11,306 nt of DNA from Bacteroides sp. CAG:144 (GTDB lineage Bacteria; Bacteroidota; Bacteroidia; Bacteroidales; UBA11471), in assembly GCA_000434215.1 (NCBI GenBank), contig HF999745.1, positions 50,454-61,759 of the forward strand, read 5' to 3'. The translations under genes were made by a program, and so were the position numbers. Positions 1-6,650 of the stretch are shown here, piece by piece (the stretch's first letter is position 1; the number at the start of each line of letters is the position of its first letter). The notes under the pieces are model-generated. The model was not told the origin of the DNA and did no database searches. It saw only the letters and a list, made by a program, of their open reading frames with translations.

Positions 1-635
1 GAGGTGTTTACTCGTTTTGCATGTGTCCCGGAGGTTTTATCGTCCCGGCAGCAAGCGGTCCCAATCAATTGGTTGTTAACGGAATGTCCCCATCAAACAG
101 AGGCTCTCGATGGGCAAACTCGGGAATGGTCGTAGAAATACGCCCCGAAGATATTCCCGGATATGAAGTTCACGATGTTTTGGCCGGCATAAAATTCCAA
201 GAAGAAATTGAGTATCAGTGTTTCATCAACGGAAATTGCCGCCAAACGGCTCCGGCCCAACGCATGACAGATTTCATCAACGGCAAAATATCGCCAGACC
301 TCCCCGCCACATCGTATACACCCGGAGTAATATCTTCTCCTTTACACTTTTGGATGCCCTCACTTATTACCGAGCGGCTTCGACAAGGATTTCGCCATTT
401 CGGGAAAATATCTCATGGCTTTCTTACTCGAGAAGCCCTCATGATAGGTGTAGAAACCCGCACCTCTTCTCCCATACGTATACCCAGAGACAGTGAGCAA
501 TTACACCATATCCGTTTCGATGGATTATATCCATGCGGCGAAGGTGCCGGATATGCAGGCGGTATCGTATCGGCGGCTATTGATGGTGAAAGATGCGCAG
601 AAGCTCTCGCTTACAAGTACCTAAAACTTCAATAA
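1..635 (+). CDS. FAD-dependent dehydrogenase, COG2509-like (3' part)
   Basis: This is the C-terminal part of an NAD(P)/FAD-dependent oxidoreductase, probably the uncharacterised COG2509 type. The frame is open from base 3 and reads GVYSFCMCPGGF before the first in-frame Met at 21, so that Met is internal and the true start lies upstream of the window. Visible marks are the CMCPGG motif, the following NGMS motif with an N-S-G pair, and near the end LYPCGEGAGYAGGI followed by an A-A-x-D-G helix. The last is the usual C-terminal FAD-contacting segment of this fold (GEGAGYAGG). The N-terminal dinucleotide-binding motif is not in view. About 210 residues are visible, and the family is usually above 500. 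It ends TAA 7 bases before the cstA-like gene, which suggests cotranscription. The physiological substrate of the family is unknown to me, and I infer none. Confidence 0.85.
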   Translation, partial: GVYSFCMCPGGFIVPAASGPNQLVVNGMSPSNRGSRWANSGMVVEIRPEDIPGYEVHDVLAGIKFQEEIEYQCFINGNCRQTAPAQRMTDFINGKISPDLPATSYTPGVISSPLHFWMPSLITERLRQGFRHFGKISHGFLTREALMIGVETRTSSPIRIPRDSEQLHHIRFDGLYPCGEGAGYAGGIVSAAIDGERCAEALAYKYLKLQ

Positions 636-642
636 TATAACC

Positions 643-2094
643 ATGATCTCTTTTTGTATTGCATTGGCGGCCTTAATCATAGGCTTTTTCACTTATGGGA
701 AATTTGTAGAGCGGGTATTCGGAATAGACCCGGATAGAAAAACTCCGGCGATAGCCAATCCCGACGGAGTCGATTTCGTTCCTTTGTCCGGTTGGAAAAT
801 TTTTATGATTCAATTTCTGAATATAGCAGGACTGGGTCCTATATTCGGGGCCATAATGGGGGCTAAATTCGGAACATCTTCGTTCCTTTGGATTGTTTTC
901 GGCACGATTTTCGCCGGAGCTGTTCACGACTTTATGGCCGGAATGATTTCTTTACGCCATAATGGAGAGAGTCTCCCCGAAACAATAGGTCGCTATCTGG
1001 GTGTTACAGCCAAGCAGATCATGCGCTTCTTCACCGTTATACTTATGATTCTTGTTGGCGTCGTATTTGTTGCTGGACCGGCCGACCTACTTGCCATGCT
1101 GACTCCCCAAAATTTAGATTCTACATTTTGGATTTTCGTCATATTCGCCTATTACATCTTGGCAACCATGTTTCCTATCGATAAAATCATAGGTCGAATC
1201 TATCCAGCTTTCGCAGTCGCCCTCATTTTCATGGCAATCGGCATTCTTTTCATGCTGTTCATTTCATTTCCCGATATTCCGGAAATTACGGACGGACTTT
1301 CCAATAAATCCGAGGATCCCGAAAACAATCCCATATTCCCCATGCTGTTCATCAGCATTGCTTGTGGAGCCATATCGGGATTCCATGCTACACAATCACC
1401 ATTGATGGCACGTTGTATGACCAATGAACGTCAAGGCCGTTATATCTTTTACGGGGCGATGGTTACCGAAGGTATCGTGGCCTTGATATGGGCAGCGGCG
1501 GCAACCTATTTTTTCAGTCCCGAAGGTCAAGCATCTTTCCATATCACCGAGCCCGAAAAAGTCAATGGAAATTCCGCTGTTATCGTCAATATCATATCCA
1601 ATGGCTGGTTGGGCATGGTCGGTGGTGCTTTGGCAATTCTCGGCGTCGTTGCCGCTCCTATTACATCGGGAGATACGGCATTCCGTTCCGCACGTCTTAT
1701 TGTGGCCGATTTCCTACACATGGAACAGCGGAGCATTTCCAAAAGGCTTCTTATATGCATACCGCTTTTTCTTGTGGCCATACTCATTCTCATATATAAT
1801 CTTTCCGACCCGGCCGGATTTGAAAAAATTTGGAGATATTTTGCGTGGAGTAATCAAACACTGGCTGTATTCACCCTTTGGGCTATTACCATATATTTAT
1901 CCCGAAAAGGGAAACCTTATTGGATAACACTTATACCGGCGCTTTTTATGATGGCAGTCGTAATTACATATATTCTTTTCGATCGTTCGGGCATAGCGCT
2001 TCCCTATACGACATCTGTCATTATATCTGCAATCTCAGTCGTTATATCCGCTATATATTTCTTCTTATATCGATATAAGGAAAAACACTCGTAA
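643..2094 (+). CDS. cstA: CstA family carbon-starvation transporter (short form)
   Basis: This is an integral inner-membrane protein of the carbon starvation CstA family. Characterised E. coli members (CstA, BtsT) take up pyruvate and, for CstA, probably peptides. Family marks are a GPIFGAIMGA segment (residues 65-74), AGAVHDF (91-97), a GFHATQSPLMARC block (246-258), PITSGDTAFRSARL (339-352) and WRYFAWSNQTLA (397-408). These sit among many hydrophobic helices across the whole length. At 483 residues it is much shorter than E. coli CstA (about 700), but it ends cleanly after a final helix and a basic tail (RYKEKHS). This looks like the natural short form rather than a truncation. The ATG at 643 is 7 bases after the preceding stop and has no clear Shine-Dalgarno sequence, as is usual in Bacteroidetes. 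No separate promoter is visible, so it probably shares one with the upstream dehydrogenase. The substrate is inferred from family only. Confidence 0.93.
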   Translation: MISFCIALAALIIGFFTYGKFVERVFGIDPDRKTPAIANPDGVDFVPLSGWKIFMIQFLNIAGLGPIFGAIMGAKFGTSSFLWIVFGTIFAGAVHDFMAGMISLRHNGESLPETIGRYLGVTAKQIMRFFTVILMILVGVVFVAGPADLLAMLTPQNLDSTFWIFVIFAYYILATMFPIDKIIGRIYPAFAVALIFMAIGILFMLFISFPDIPEITDGLSNKSEDPENNPIFPMLFISIACGAISGFHATQSPLMARCMTNERQGRYIFYGAMVTEGIVALIWAAAATYFFSPEGQASFHITEPEKVNGNSAVIVNIISNGWLGMVGGALAILGVVAAPITSGDTAFRSARLIVADFLHMEQRSISKRLLICIPLFLVAILILIYNLSDPAGFEKIWRYFAWSNQTLAVFTLWAITIYLSRKGKPYWITLIPALFMMAVVITYILFDRSGIALPYTTSVIISAISVVISAIYFFLYRYKEKHS

Positions 2095-2124
2095 TACTTT
2101 TGATATGGTTTGTATCGATAAATT

Positions 2125-2155
2125 TTTGGCAAACAAAAAAATTACATTACCTTTG
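2125..2155 (+). promoter_or_regulatory. Bacteroidetes-type promoter of tRNA-Pro
   Basis: TTTG at 2125-2128 is followed after 19 bases by TACCTTTG at 2148-2155. This matches the Bacteroidetes housekeeping promoter (TTTG, 19-20 bases, TAnnTTTG). Transcription should start near 2162, a few bases before the tRNA at 2168, so the 5' leader would be very short. It gives the tRNA a promoter of its own, independent of the cstA unit. Confidence 0.85.
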
Positions 2156-2167
2156 TCGCCTGAAAAA

Positions 2168-2242
2168 CGGGGCGTAGCGCAGTCCGGTTAGCGCACCTGC
2201 TTTGGGAGCAGGGGGTCGCGAGTTCGAATCTCGCCACCCCGA
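2168..2242 (+). tRNA. tRNA-Pro (anticodon TGG)
   Basis: A complete cloverleaf can be folded by eye. The acceptor strand is CGGGGCG at 2168-2174, and the D stem is GCGC/GCGC. The anticodon stem is CCTGC/GCAGG with loop TTTGGGA at 2201-2207 (anticodon TGG, 2203-2205). The T stem is GCGAG/CTCGC with loop TTCGAAT, followed by the acceptor strand CACCCCG and discriminator A at 2242. The UGG anticodon reads proline codons. CCA is not encoded and would be added after transcription. One oddity is that the acceptor stem has a C6-A67 mismatch, while its other six pairs are Watson-Crick. The gene has its own promoter and terminator. Confidence 0.97.
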
Positions 2243-2250
2243 CTATCGGA

Positions 2251-2297
2251 AATAGGTTGATAATCAAATATATAACGCGATTATCAACCTATTTTTT
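2251..2297 (+). terminator. Rho-independent terminator after tRNA-Pro
   Basis: A perfect 15-base inverted repeat (2251-2265, AATAGGTTGATAATC, and 2279-2293) with a 13-base loop runs into a T tract (TTTTTT at 2292-2297). It begins 8 bases after the tRNA and should end its transcript. The stem itself would also form on the minus strand, but there the following bases are only a short T run, so a bidirectional role is weaker. Confidence 0.9.
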
Positions 2298-2311
2298 ATT
2301 CTTTCATTTGT

Positions 2312-2344
2312 TAAAAATAGGACAAAAACATACCTTATTTTGTC
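2312..2344 (-). terminator. Probable terminator of the MBOAT/SGNH unit
   Basis: Read on the minus strand, GACAAAA (2344-2338) pairs with TTTTGTC (2327-2321) around a 10-base loop and is followed by CTATTTTT. This 7-base perfect stem plus T-rich tail lies about 50 bases past the stop codon of the SGNH gene at 2396. That is where a terminator for the minus-strand unit is expected. The stem is AT-rich, so its strength is uncertain. Confidence 0.55.
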
Positions 2345-2395
2345 TCTTTTATCTTATTGTGTTTTGTGTATCGTGCGTGCAAATAAATACACTGG

Positions 2396-3325
2396 TCAAA
2401 TAGAAGAACCCTCCGTACCAACACAAAAGTATGTCCGTTTCAAATCCTTAATCACTGCAAGGGTATATTTTGCTGCTCCTTCGCTATTGAGATGAGCACT
2501 GTCTATGAAATACTCTCTTTTGTTATTAAAGGTTGTATCTGTGTAGTGGTTAATAAACGGCACATGATAGCGCTGACATAGTTCCATTAAGGGTTTGAAT
2601 GCCGACGCATCTGTATTTTTATATTGTGGAGATGCCATAAATACAAGGGAAATACGGGAATCTCGACAATCTTTTATCAACCGTTCCAAATAATACAGTT
2701 TCAGAGGGTCTATCTCACAAGCGGACGTCGTTCCTGTTTCTTGCAAGACAGGCTCATACGTCATTTGTCCTTCTAAGGGAACGTAACCATTTATATTTTT
2801 TCGCAAAGGCTTTATATTATCCATCATGATTTGAAGGAATTGGGAATTAAAGCGATAGGATTGTACCATCATCTTGAACCTTTCATTCTTATCCACCGAC
2901 CAAAAGATAGAATCGACAGCTGGTTCACCGTAATAATATCTCAACCCCGGCAAATAAGCCATGTTATCGCCTTTCCACAGATCAAAGTTCGGCATAACAT
3001 CATAGACAATCATTTGTGGGTGATACCTCTGCTGTATCATCTTGAACCAACCATACAGCAAGATTATTCCATTCCCGTCTTTACCACAATTGTAACAAGA
3101 CATTTGCAACGAATCTTCCAATAACAACGGATCATAATGGTGGAGCGCTCGCGAAGAGCCGAAAATCAGCAGGTCTTCCGAAGTCTGTTTACAAATGTAA
3201 TTAACCCTTCTAGTTTCACCACCTTTTGCACTGTCCACTAACGTTTGGAAACATATACCTAAAGCGGTATCGACAAGAAATAGAATGACTAAAAACAAGA
3301 TAATCTTAGCTACAAGCTGTCTCAT
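2396..3325 (-). CDS. SGNH-hydrolase-like protein, MBOAT partner
   Basis: This 309-residue protein is anchored by one N-terminal hydrophobic helix (about residues 7-24) with the rest probably outside the cytoplasm. It resembles SGNH/GDSL esterase-acyltransferases. A GSSRA motif at 56-60 fits block I, with Ser58 the likely nucleophile. A Gly/Asn-rich stretch at 79-86 (NCGKDGNG) may form the oxyanion-hole region. DSAHLNSEG at 275-283 gives the Asp275/His278 pair of block V. Overall similarity to any named enzyme is low by eye. The gene starts 10 bases after the MBOAT gene in the same direction. MBOAT plus periplasmic SGNH protein is the known arrangement of alginate (AlgI with AlgJ/AlgX) and peptidoglycan (PatA/PatB) O-acetylation, and of DltB/DltD. 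The inferred role is transfer of an acyl group, delivered across the membrane by the MBOAT, onto an extracytoplasmic polymer. The acceptor is unknown. Confidence 0.8.
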   Translation of the reverse strand: MRQLVAKIILFLVILFLVDTALGICFQTLVDSAKGGETRRVNYICKQTSEDLLIFGSSRALHHYDPLLLEDSLQMSCYNCGKDGNGIILLYGWFKMIQQRYHPQMIVYDVMPNFDLWKGDNMAYLPGLRYYYGEPAVDSIFWSVDKNERFKMMVQSYRFNSQFLQIMMDNIKPLRKNINGYVPLEGQMTYEPVLQETGTTSACEIDPLKLYYLERLIKDCRDSRISLVFMASPQYKNTDASAFKPLMELCQRYHVPFINHYTDTTFNNKREYFIDSAHLNSEGAAKYTLAVIKDLKRTYFCVGTEGSSI

Positions 3326-3335
3326 ATATATAGGA

Positions 3336-4766
3336 TCAAAAACTTACATAAATAAATTGTCCTGCATCGAATACACCGCAAAGCAATATGGCACACAACA
3401 AAAAAATGTAAACAGACCATCGAACAGCCGCATGCCTACTAACTATCTGTAATCGGTTTTGTGGAACAAACTCGGTTACACAATCCACAAGGATAACCAT
3501 GAGTATGGAAGAAAACGATAGCAACATGTCTGTTTTTGATGAGAGAGACAATGGTGAAATCAAATCGGTAAATATTTTCGCCGTTACATTCCATCCGTCT
3601 GCTATGCTCGGCATCCTGAAAATAATCCACGCGAAATTCACCAATAAAAAAGTAATCGTCATGCGTCCGACACGTACGATCCCCTTAACCTGAGAATATT
3701 GTAGCCCCAAAGCTTTTTCTATGATTTGGAATACACCATGTAAGATACCCCATACTACAAATGTCCAATTTGCACCATGCCAGATGCCGCTAATCAGGAA
3801 AGTAACAAAAATATTCCAATAGTTGCGCATTTTGCTACAACGGTTTCCTCCTAATGGAATATATACATAATCTTTTAACCATATTGAAAGAGAGATATGC
3901 CACCTGTGCCAAAAGTCTGTAATAGAGACAGCCAAGTAGGGACGGCGGAAATTATTGATCAAGTTGAAGCCCATCAACCGCCCCACACCTATGGCTATCA
4001 ACGAATAACCAGCAAAGTCGCCATAAATTTGAAAAGTATAGAATATGCTGGCTAACAAGCAGCTTGCCCCCGAATTATATATGTAGTTATCAAAAATACT
4101 ATCTACATACAGTCCCACTCTGTCGGCCATTACCACTTTAAGAAACAGCCCCCATAATATTTGCTTCAGTCCTTGCACTGTTTCGACCGGATCGAATGTT
4201 CTTTCTCCTTTGATTTGAGGAAGCAGAGAAGAGGCCTTGCTGATGGGGCCAGACAGAATCTGAGGGAAAAAAGATACAAACAGCATATAGTCCCACCAAT
4301 TGTATTCGGGGCGGATACGCTGGAAATACACATCGAACAAATACCCTACAGCCTGAAAAGTAAAAAAAGATATGCCGACAGGTATGGCCCAATTCAGTCC
4401 GGGAAGTTCGCCCCATCCAAAAAGGCTGGCAAAAGAACTCGTAATAAAATTATAGTACTTGAACACTAACAGCGGAAGAAGTGCCAGACCTATTCCACAA
4501 CTTATCAGTAAAAATTTCCTTCGCCATTGCCCAACTGTATTTCCAATCCACAAAGCAAACAGGTATGTTTCGGCAGTTACACCCAATAAAATCAGTGCAT
4601 AAGCAGGATTCCACTGCATATAGAGGGCATAAGACACGATCAGTAGCAATCTATTTGCAACAATTGTCTTACTGATTTTTAAAGGCACAAACAAAATTGG
4701 CAAGAAATAATAAGCAACTAAAATTAGCGGCAACAACCATAAAAATTGGAAGGAGTTGTATAACAT
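3336..4766 (-). CDS. MBOAT family membrane-bound O-acyltransferase (AlgI/DltB-like)
   Basis: This 476-residue polytopic membrane protein has clear MBOAT marks. These are the YFQRI/PEYN segment near 147-155, the SFFPQILSGPI stretch at 165-175, DFWHRWHISLS at 284-294, LKDYVYIPLGG at 297-307 and SGIWHGANWTF at 326-336. His330, in the WHG motif, is the expected catalytic histidine, and His343 is a second conserved one (ILHG). In this family the enzyme moves an acyl group, commonly acetyl, through the membrane for transfer to a surface glycan or teichoic acid. Its length matches AlgI-type members. It is the first gene of a two-gene unit with the SGNH protein, with 10 bases between them. A candidate promoter sits about 35 bases upstream. 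No polysaccharide biosynthesis cluster adjoins the pair in this window, so the acceptor cannot be read from context. Confidence 0.93.
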   Translation of the reverse strand: MLYNSFQFLWLLPLILVAYYFLPILFVPLKISKTIVANRLLLIVSYALYMQWNPAYALILLGVTAETYLFALWIGNTVGQWRRKFLLISCGIGLALLPLLVFKYYNFITSSFASLFGWGELPGLNWAIPVGISFFTFQAVGYLFDVYFQRIRPEYNWWDYMLFVSFFPQILSGPISKASSLLPQIKGERTFDPVETVQGLKQILWGLFLKVVMADRVGLYVDSIFDNYIYNSGASCLLASIFYTFQIYGDFAGYSLIAIGVGRLMGFNLINNFRRPYLAVSITDFWHRWHISLSIWLKDYVYIPLGGNRCSKMRNYWNIFVTFLISGIWHGANWTFVVWGILHGVFQIIEKALGLQYSQVKGIVRVGRMTITFLLVNFAWIIFRMPSIADGWNVTAKIFTDLISPLSLSSKTDMLLSFSSILMVILVDCVTEFVPQNRLQIVSRHAAVRWSVYIFLLCAILLCGVFDAGQFIYVSF

Positions 4767-4801
4767 AAAAAGTCTGTTGGGAAGGGAATTTATATAATAA
4801 T

Positions 4802-4832
4802 CAAAGTTACTGACACTTGGTTTTCTATCACA
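4802..4832 (-). promoter_or_regulatory. Probable promoter of the MBOAT/SGNH unit
   Basis: On the minus strand TAACTTTG (4809-4802) matches the Bacteroidetes -7 box TAnnTTTG. Exactly 19 bases upstream is TGTG (4832-4829), three of four matches to the TTTG -33 box. Transcription would start near 4795, giving a leader of about 30 bases before the MBOAT ATG at 4766. Confidence 0.6.
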
Positions 4833-5013
4833 TCATGAATCAAAAATTACCCATGTACCAAGTATTCATCCACTTCAGTATTCAAAACTCATAAAATAAT
4901 TTCGTATTCTTGTTTTGATAGACTAATAACAAAATTATTCATTCGGTATACTATTCTACATTCCACAAGGTTGGTCAAGCACATTTCCGTAATAACAAAT
5001 TTTATTTATGTTG

Positions 5014-5047
5014 CAAAGATATAAATACAGATAATACAATAATCAAA
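5014..5047 (-). promoter_or_regulatory. Possible second, distal promoter (minus strand)
   Basis: TATCTTTGCA read on the minus strand (5021-5012) is a strong match to the Bacteroidetes -7 box and its common downstream bases. The nearest TTTG (5047-5044) lies 22 bases upstream, a little longer than the usual 19-20. It would start a transcript near 5007 with a leader of about 240 bases before the MBOAT gene. It may be a second promoter for that unit or a chance match in AT-rich DNA. Confidence 0.4.
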
Positions 5048-5101
5048 AGAATACTATAATTTTAAGGAAAAAGTTATCAAACCATTACCCATTTCTATAC
5101 T

Positions 5102-5135
5102 TTTAAAGGGCAGACCAAATAATCTCCCCTTTAAA
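5102..5135. repeat. Stem-loop after the META/nitroreductase/Cys-rich operon
   Basis: TTTAAAGGG (5102-5110) pairs with CCCTTTAAA (5127-5135). After one mismatch, AGA (5112-5114) also pairs with TCT (5123-5125), leaving an 8-base loop. It lies 21 bases past the stop of the small Cys-rich gene, which is a terminator-like position. Neither strand has a clear T run after the stem, so it may be a weak terminator, a 3'-end processing or stability element, or a protein-binding site. Confidence 0.5.
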
Positions 5136-5156
5136 TAAAAATCGCATCAAAAGTTT

Positions 5157-5429
5157 TTACTCCTTAGCGGTATCAACACAAAGAAGGCAAGGTTTTCGTC
5201 CCATCTTTTTTGCCGATTCCAATGAATATATTTTTACTTTCCCCTGACATTGTTTCAATGCCGGACAATCCTTATCGGCATGATAAGTCGCCGCATATGC
5301 CCCCATGCACAAGAACGTTATTTTCAATCGTACCAGAGGTTTTACGGCCGGCAAATTTTGCCCGCAAAAAAGTAAAATGACGATGCTCAATACAGAAAAT
5401 AATATATGCCGACTCCGTAACACGTTCAT
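5157..5429 (-). CDS. Small membrane-anchored Cys/His-rich protein, unknown function
   Basis: This 90-residue hypothetical protein has an N-terminal hydrophobic stretch (about residues 9-22), either an uncleaved anchor or a signal sequence. It is followed by a compact Cys/His module: YH at 49-50, Cys55, Cys61, a helix with SAKKMGR at 72-78, then PCLLC with Cys81 and Cys84. The spacing (H-x4-C-x5-C ... P-C-x2-C) resembles a small metal-binding-like module that I recall from short Bacteroidetes proteins, with pattern YHxxxxCxxLxxC ... AxxxGxxPCxxC. Zinc binding through the four cysteines is plausible, and disulfides are also possible if it faces the periplasm. It starts 7 bases after the nitroreductase stop and is the last gene of that operon. 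I do not know its function. Confidence 0.7.
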   Translation of the reverse strand: MNVLRSRHILFSVLSIVILLFCGQNLPAVKPLVRLKITFLCMGAYAATYHADKDCPALKQCQGKVKIYSLESAKKMGRKPCLLCVDTAKE

Positions 5430-5436
5430 ACACCAT

Positions 5437-6069
5437 TTAATCGATAAATTTCACTTTCCCCATATCCCGAGGTTTGGCAGTCGGAGACTCATCGGGATAA
5501 CCGACCCCTATCGCATAAAGTAACTCATAATCGTCGGGAAGTTGCAACTTTTCCACATATTCGGCCGCTTCGGGATTTTGCTTCATAAACGCTACCGGCC
5601 CACCGAGACAACAAGTTCCAAGCCCCAAAGACTGCGCCGCCAAAATAATATTCTCTCCCATCAGGCCGCAATCGACTTGTGCTGCCCCATTTTTAGGAGA
5701 CGCAATAAATATAACGGCAGGAGCATTACGGAACATGTTTTTGAAATCGGCATTTTGTTCAACCTTAGGGTTAGCAGCTTTGTATACAGCCGAAATGCCA
5801 TCGATGTAAGAAGCATTATCGACAACACGTACTTGCCACTGTTGACGATTCACGGCATTGGGAGCATTAACTCCGCATTCGACCAACGTTTGCAAGATAT
5901 CACGGGAAACCGGTTTATCTTGGTATTTCCTGATACTTCGTCGCTCCATAATCGTCTTTATTACGTCATTTTCATAACCATTGTTTTCCTTTTTTTCATC
6001 GGAAGAAACCGCACAAGAAGACATAATAGCTGCGATACACACAAGCCCAAACCATTTATTTACTTTCAT
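5437..6069 (-). CDS. Nitroreductase-family protein, predicted lipoprotein
   Basis: This 210-residue protein has a nitroreductase (FMN-dependent NAD(P)H oxidoreductase) fold behind a lipoprotein signal. The signal is a basic start (MKVNK), a hydrophobic core and an IMSSC lipobox with Cys19 as the lipidation site. The flavoprotein part begins at about residue 35. It has ERRSIRKY (42-49), the usual FMN-phosphate contact, then the NAPNAVNRQQW segment, and later GENIILAAQSLGLGTCC with a GVGYPDE stretch near the end. These are typical family elements, and about 175 residues is a normal domain length. Residues after Cys19 (AVSSDEKKE) are acidic and lysine-rich, similar to the lipoprotein export signal described in Bacteroidetes, so exposure at the cell surface is possible. 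The ATG at 6069 is 6 bases past the META gene stop. The natural electron acceptor is unknown. Confidence 0.88.
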   Translation of the reverse strand: MKVNKWFGLVCIAAIMSSCAVSSDEKKENNGYENDVIKTIMERRSIRKYQDKPVSRDILQTLVECGVNAPNAVNRQQWQVRVVDNASYIDGISAVYKAANPKVEQNADFKNMFRNAPAVIFIASPKNGAAQVDCGLMGENIILAAQSLGLGTCCLGGPVAFMKQNPEAAEYVEKLQLPDDYELLYAIGVGYPDESPTAKPRDMGKVKFID

Positions 6070-6075
6070 ATCGTA

Positions 6076-6492
6076 TTATTTATGTTGTAAAACAAGTCCC
6101 ATTACTTCGTCTTTTTTATCATTATAAAAAAAGAGTCGAGTCTTATCCGCCTCCTTTTTAATCGAGTATGTCGCAGTTTCATTAAATGCTCTCATAATAT
6201 CGGTCTCCGATGGAGAGTCGGGACATGCCATCATGGTTGTAGCCAGATTTTTCAATGCGACAGACTTCCCTTCTGAGACGGAATAAGGTCCGAAAAAACG
6301 ATTGCAGCCGTTGCAACCTGCCACTCTCATCTCTTTCGTGTCGAATGTTATCATCGCCGTATCAGCCACAATTACAGGTTGACCATATGCCGTTTCTATA
6401 ATCCAAGAACCCTCCAATGAAACAGATTCTGTGTTACACGCCGTGAATAACATAAAAAAAGCCCCAACGGCAAAGAATAAAAGTTTTTTCAT
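6076..6492 (-). CDS. META domain (HslJ-like) lipoprotein
   Basis: This 138-residue protein has a lipoprotein signal (hydrophobic core then LFTAC, Cys19) and one META domain. Visible family features are the GSWIIE strand at 28-33, the AGCNGCNRFFGPY core (58-70), and ATTMMACPDS (84-93) followed by an acidic E-x-x-I-M-R-A helix. E. coli HslJ, the best-known META protein, is a heat-inducible envelope protein linked to novobiocin resistance. Other META proteins are exported, and their biochemical role is unclear. Here the protein is predicted to sit on the periplasmic or outer face of a membrane. It is the first gene of a three-gene minus-strand operon and has its own Bacteroidetes-type promoter. 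The three cysteines in the mature domain (60, 63 and 90) could form a disulfide. Confidence 0.88.
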   Translation of the reverse strand: MKKLLFFAVGAFFMLFTACNTESVSLEGSWIIETAYGQPVIVADTAMITFDTKEMRVAGCNGCNRFFGPYSVSEGKSVALKNLATTMMACPDSPSETDIMRAFNETATYSIKKEADKTRLFFYNDKKDEVMGLVLQHK

Positions 6493-6527
6493 AATTTCTC
6501 TTTTTTAATTGTATACCTCCATTTCAA

Positions 6528-6558
6528 CAAATATACGTAAAAAAACAAATACCCCAAG
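6528..6558 (-). promoter_or_regulatory. Probable promoter of the META/nitroreductase operon
   Basis: On the minus strand TATATTTG (6535-6528) fits the -7 box TAnnTTTG. It is preceded by CTTG (6558-6555), three of four to the -33 box, at exactly 19 bases. Transcription would start near 6521, leaving a leader of about 30 bases before the ATG at 6492. Confidence 0.65.
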
Positions 6559-6650
6559 CGACAGAACGTCAATTATTGCATAAAATCCATAACCGAATAC
6601 CGATCAAACATTCTTTTTGTCTCATTTTTAATTATTTATTTATCAATATT

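Larger units (their letters stand above)
4767..5156. other. AT-rich intergenic region (390 bases)
   Basis: No convincing gene is seen on either strand between the MBOAT start and the stop of the small Cys-rich gene. The stretch holds a promoter-like site close to the MBOAT gene, a second promoter-like site near 5014, and a stem-loop at 5102-5135, each listed separately. The rest is AT-rich with no clear repeat or tRNA-like fold. The distance suggests that the MBOAT pair is transcribed separately from the META/nitroreductase operon upstream of it on the same strand. Confidence 0.6.

Noticed and set aside
21-635. Treating the ATG at 21 as the start of the FAD dehydrogenase
   Set aside because: The frame is open to the window edge and the conserved YSFCMCPGG motif spans this Met, so it is internal.
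643-2094. cstA as a truncated pseudogene because it is shorter than E. coli CstA
   Set aside because: All core motifs are present, the frame is intact and the end falls after a final membrane helix. Short CstA forms are common.
4815-4863. ACTTGG (4815-4820) and CCAAGT (4858-4863) as an operator or hairpin at the MBOAT promoter
   Set aside because: Only six base pairs around a 37-base loop in AT-rich DNA, which is easily due to chance.
5542-6090. 182-residue open frame on the plus strand opposite the nitroreductase gene
   Set aside because: It is the antisense of a well-supported gene, with a basic, aromatic-rich composition typical of shadow frames. It has no family motif and no promoter.
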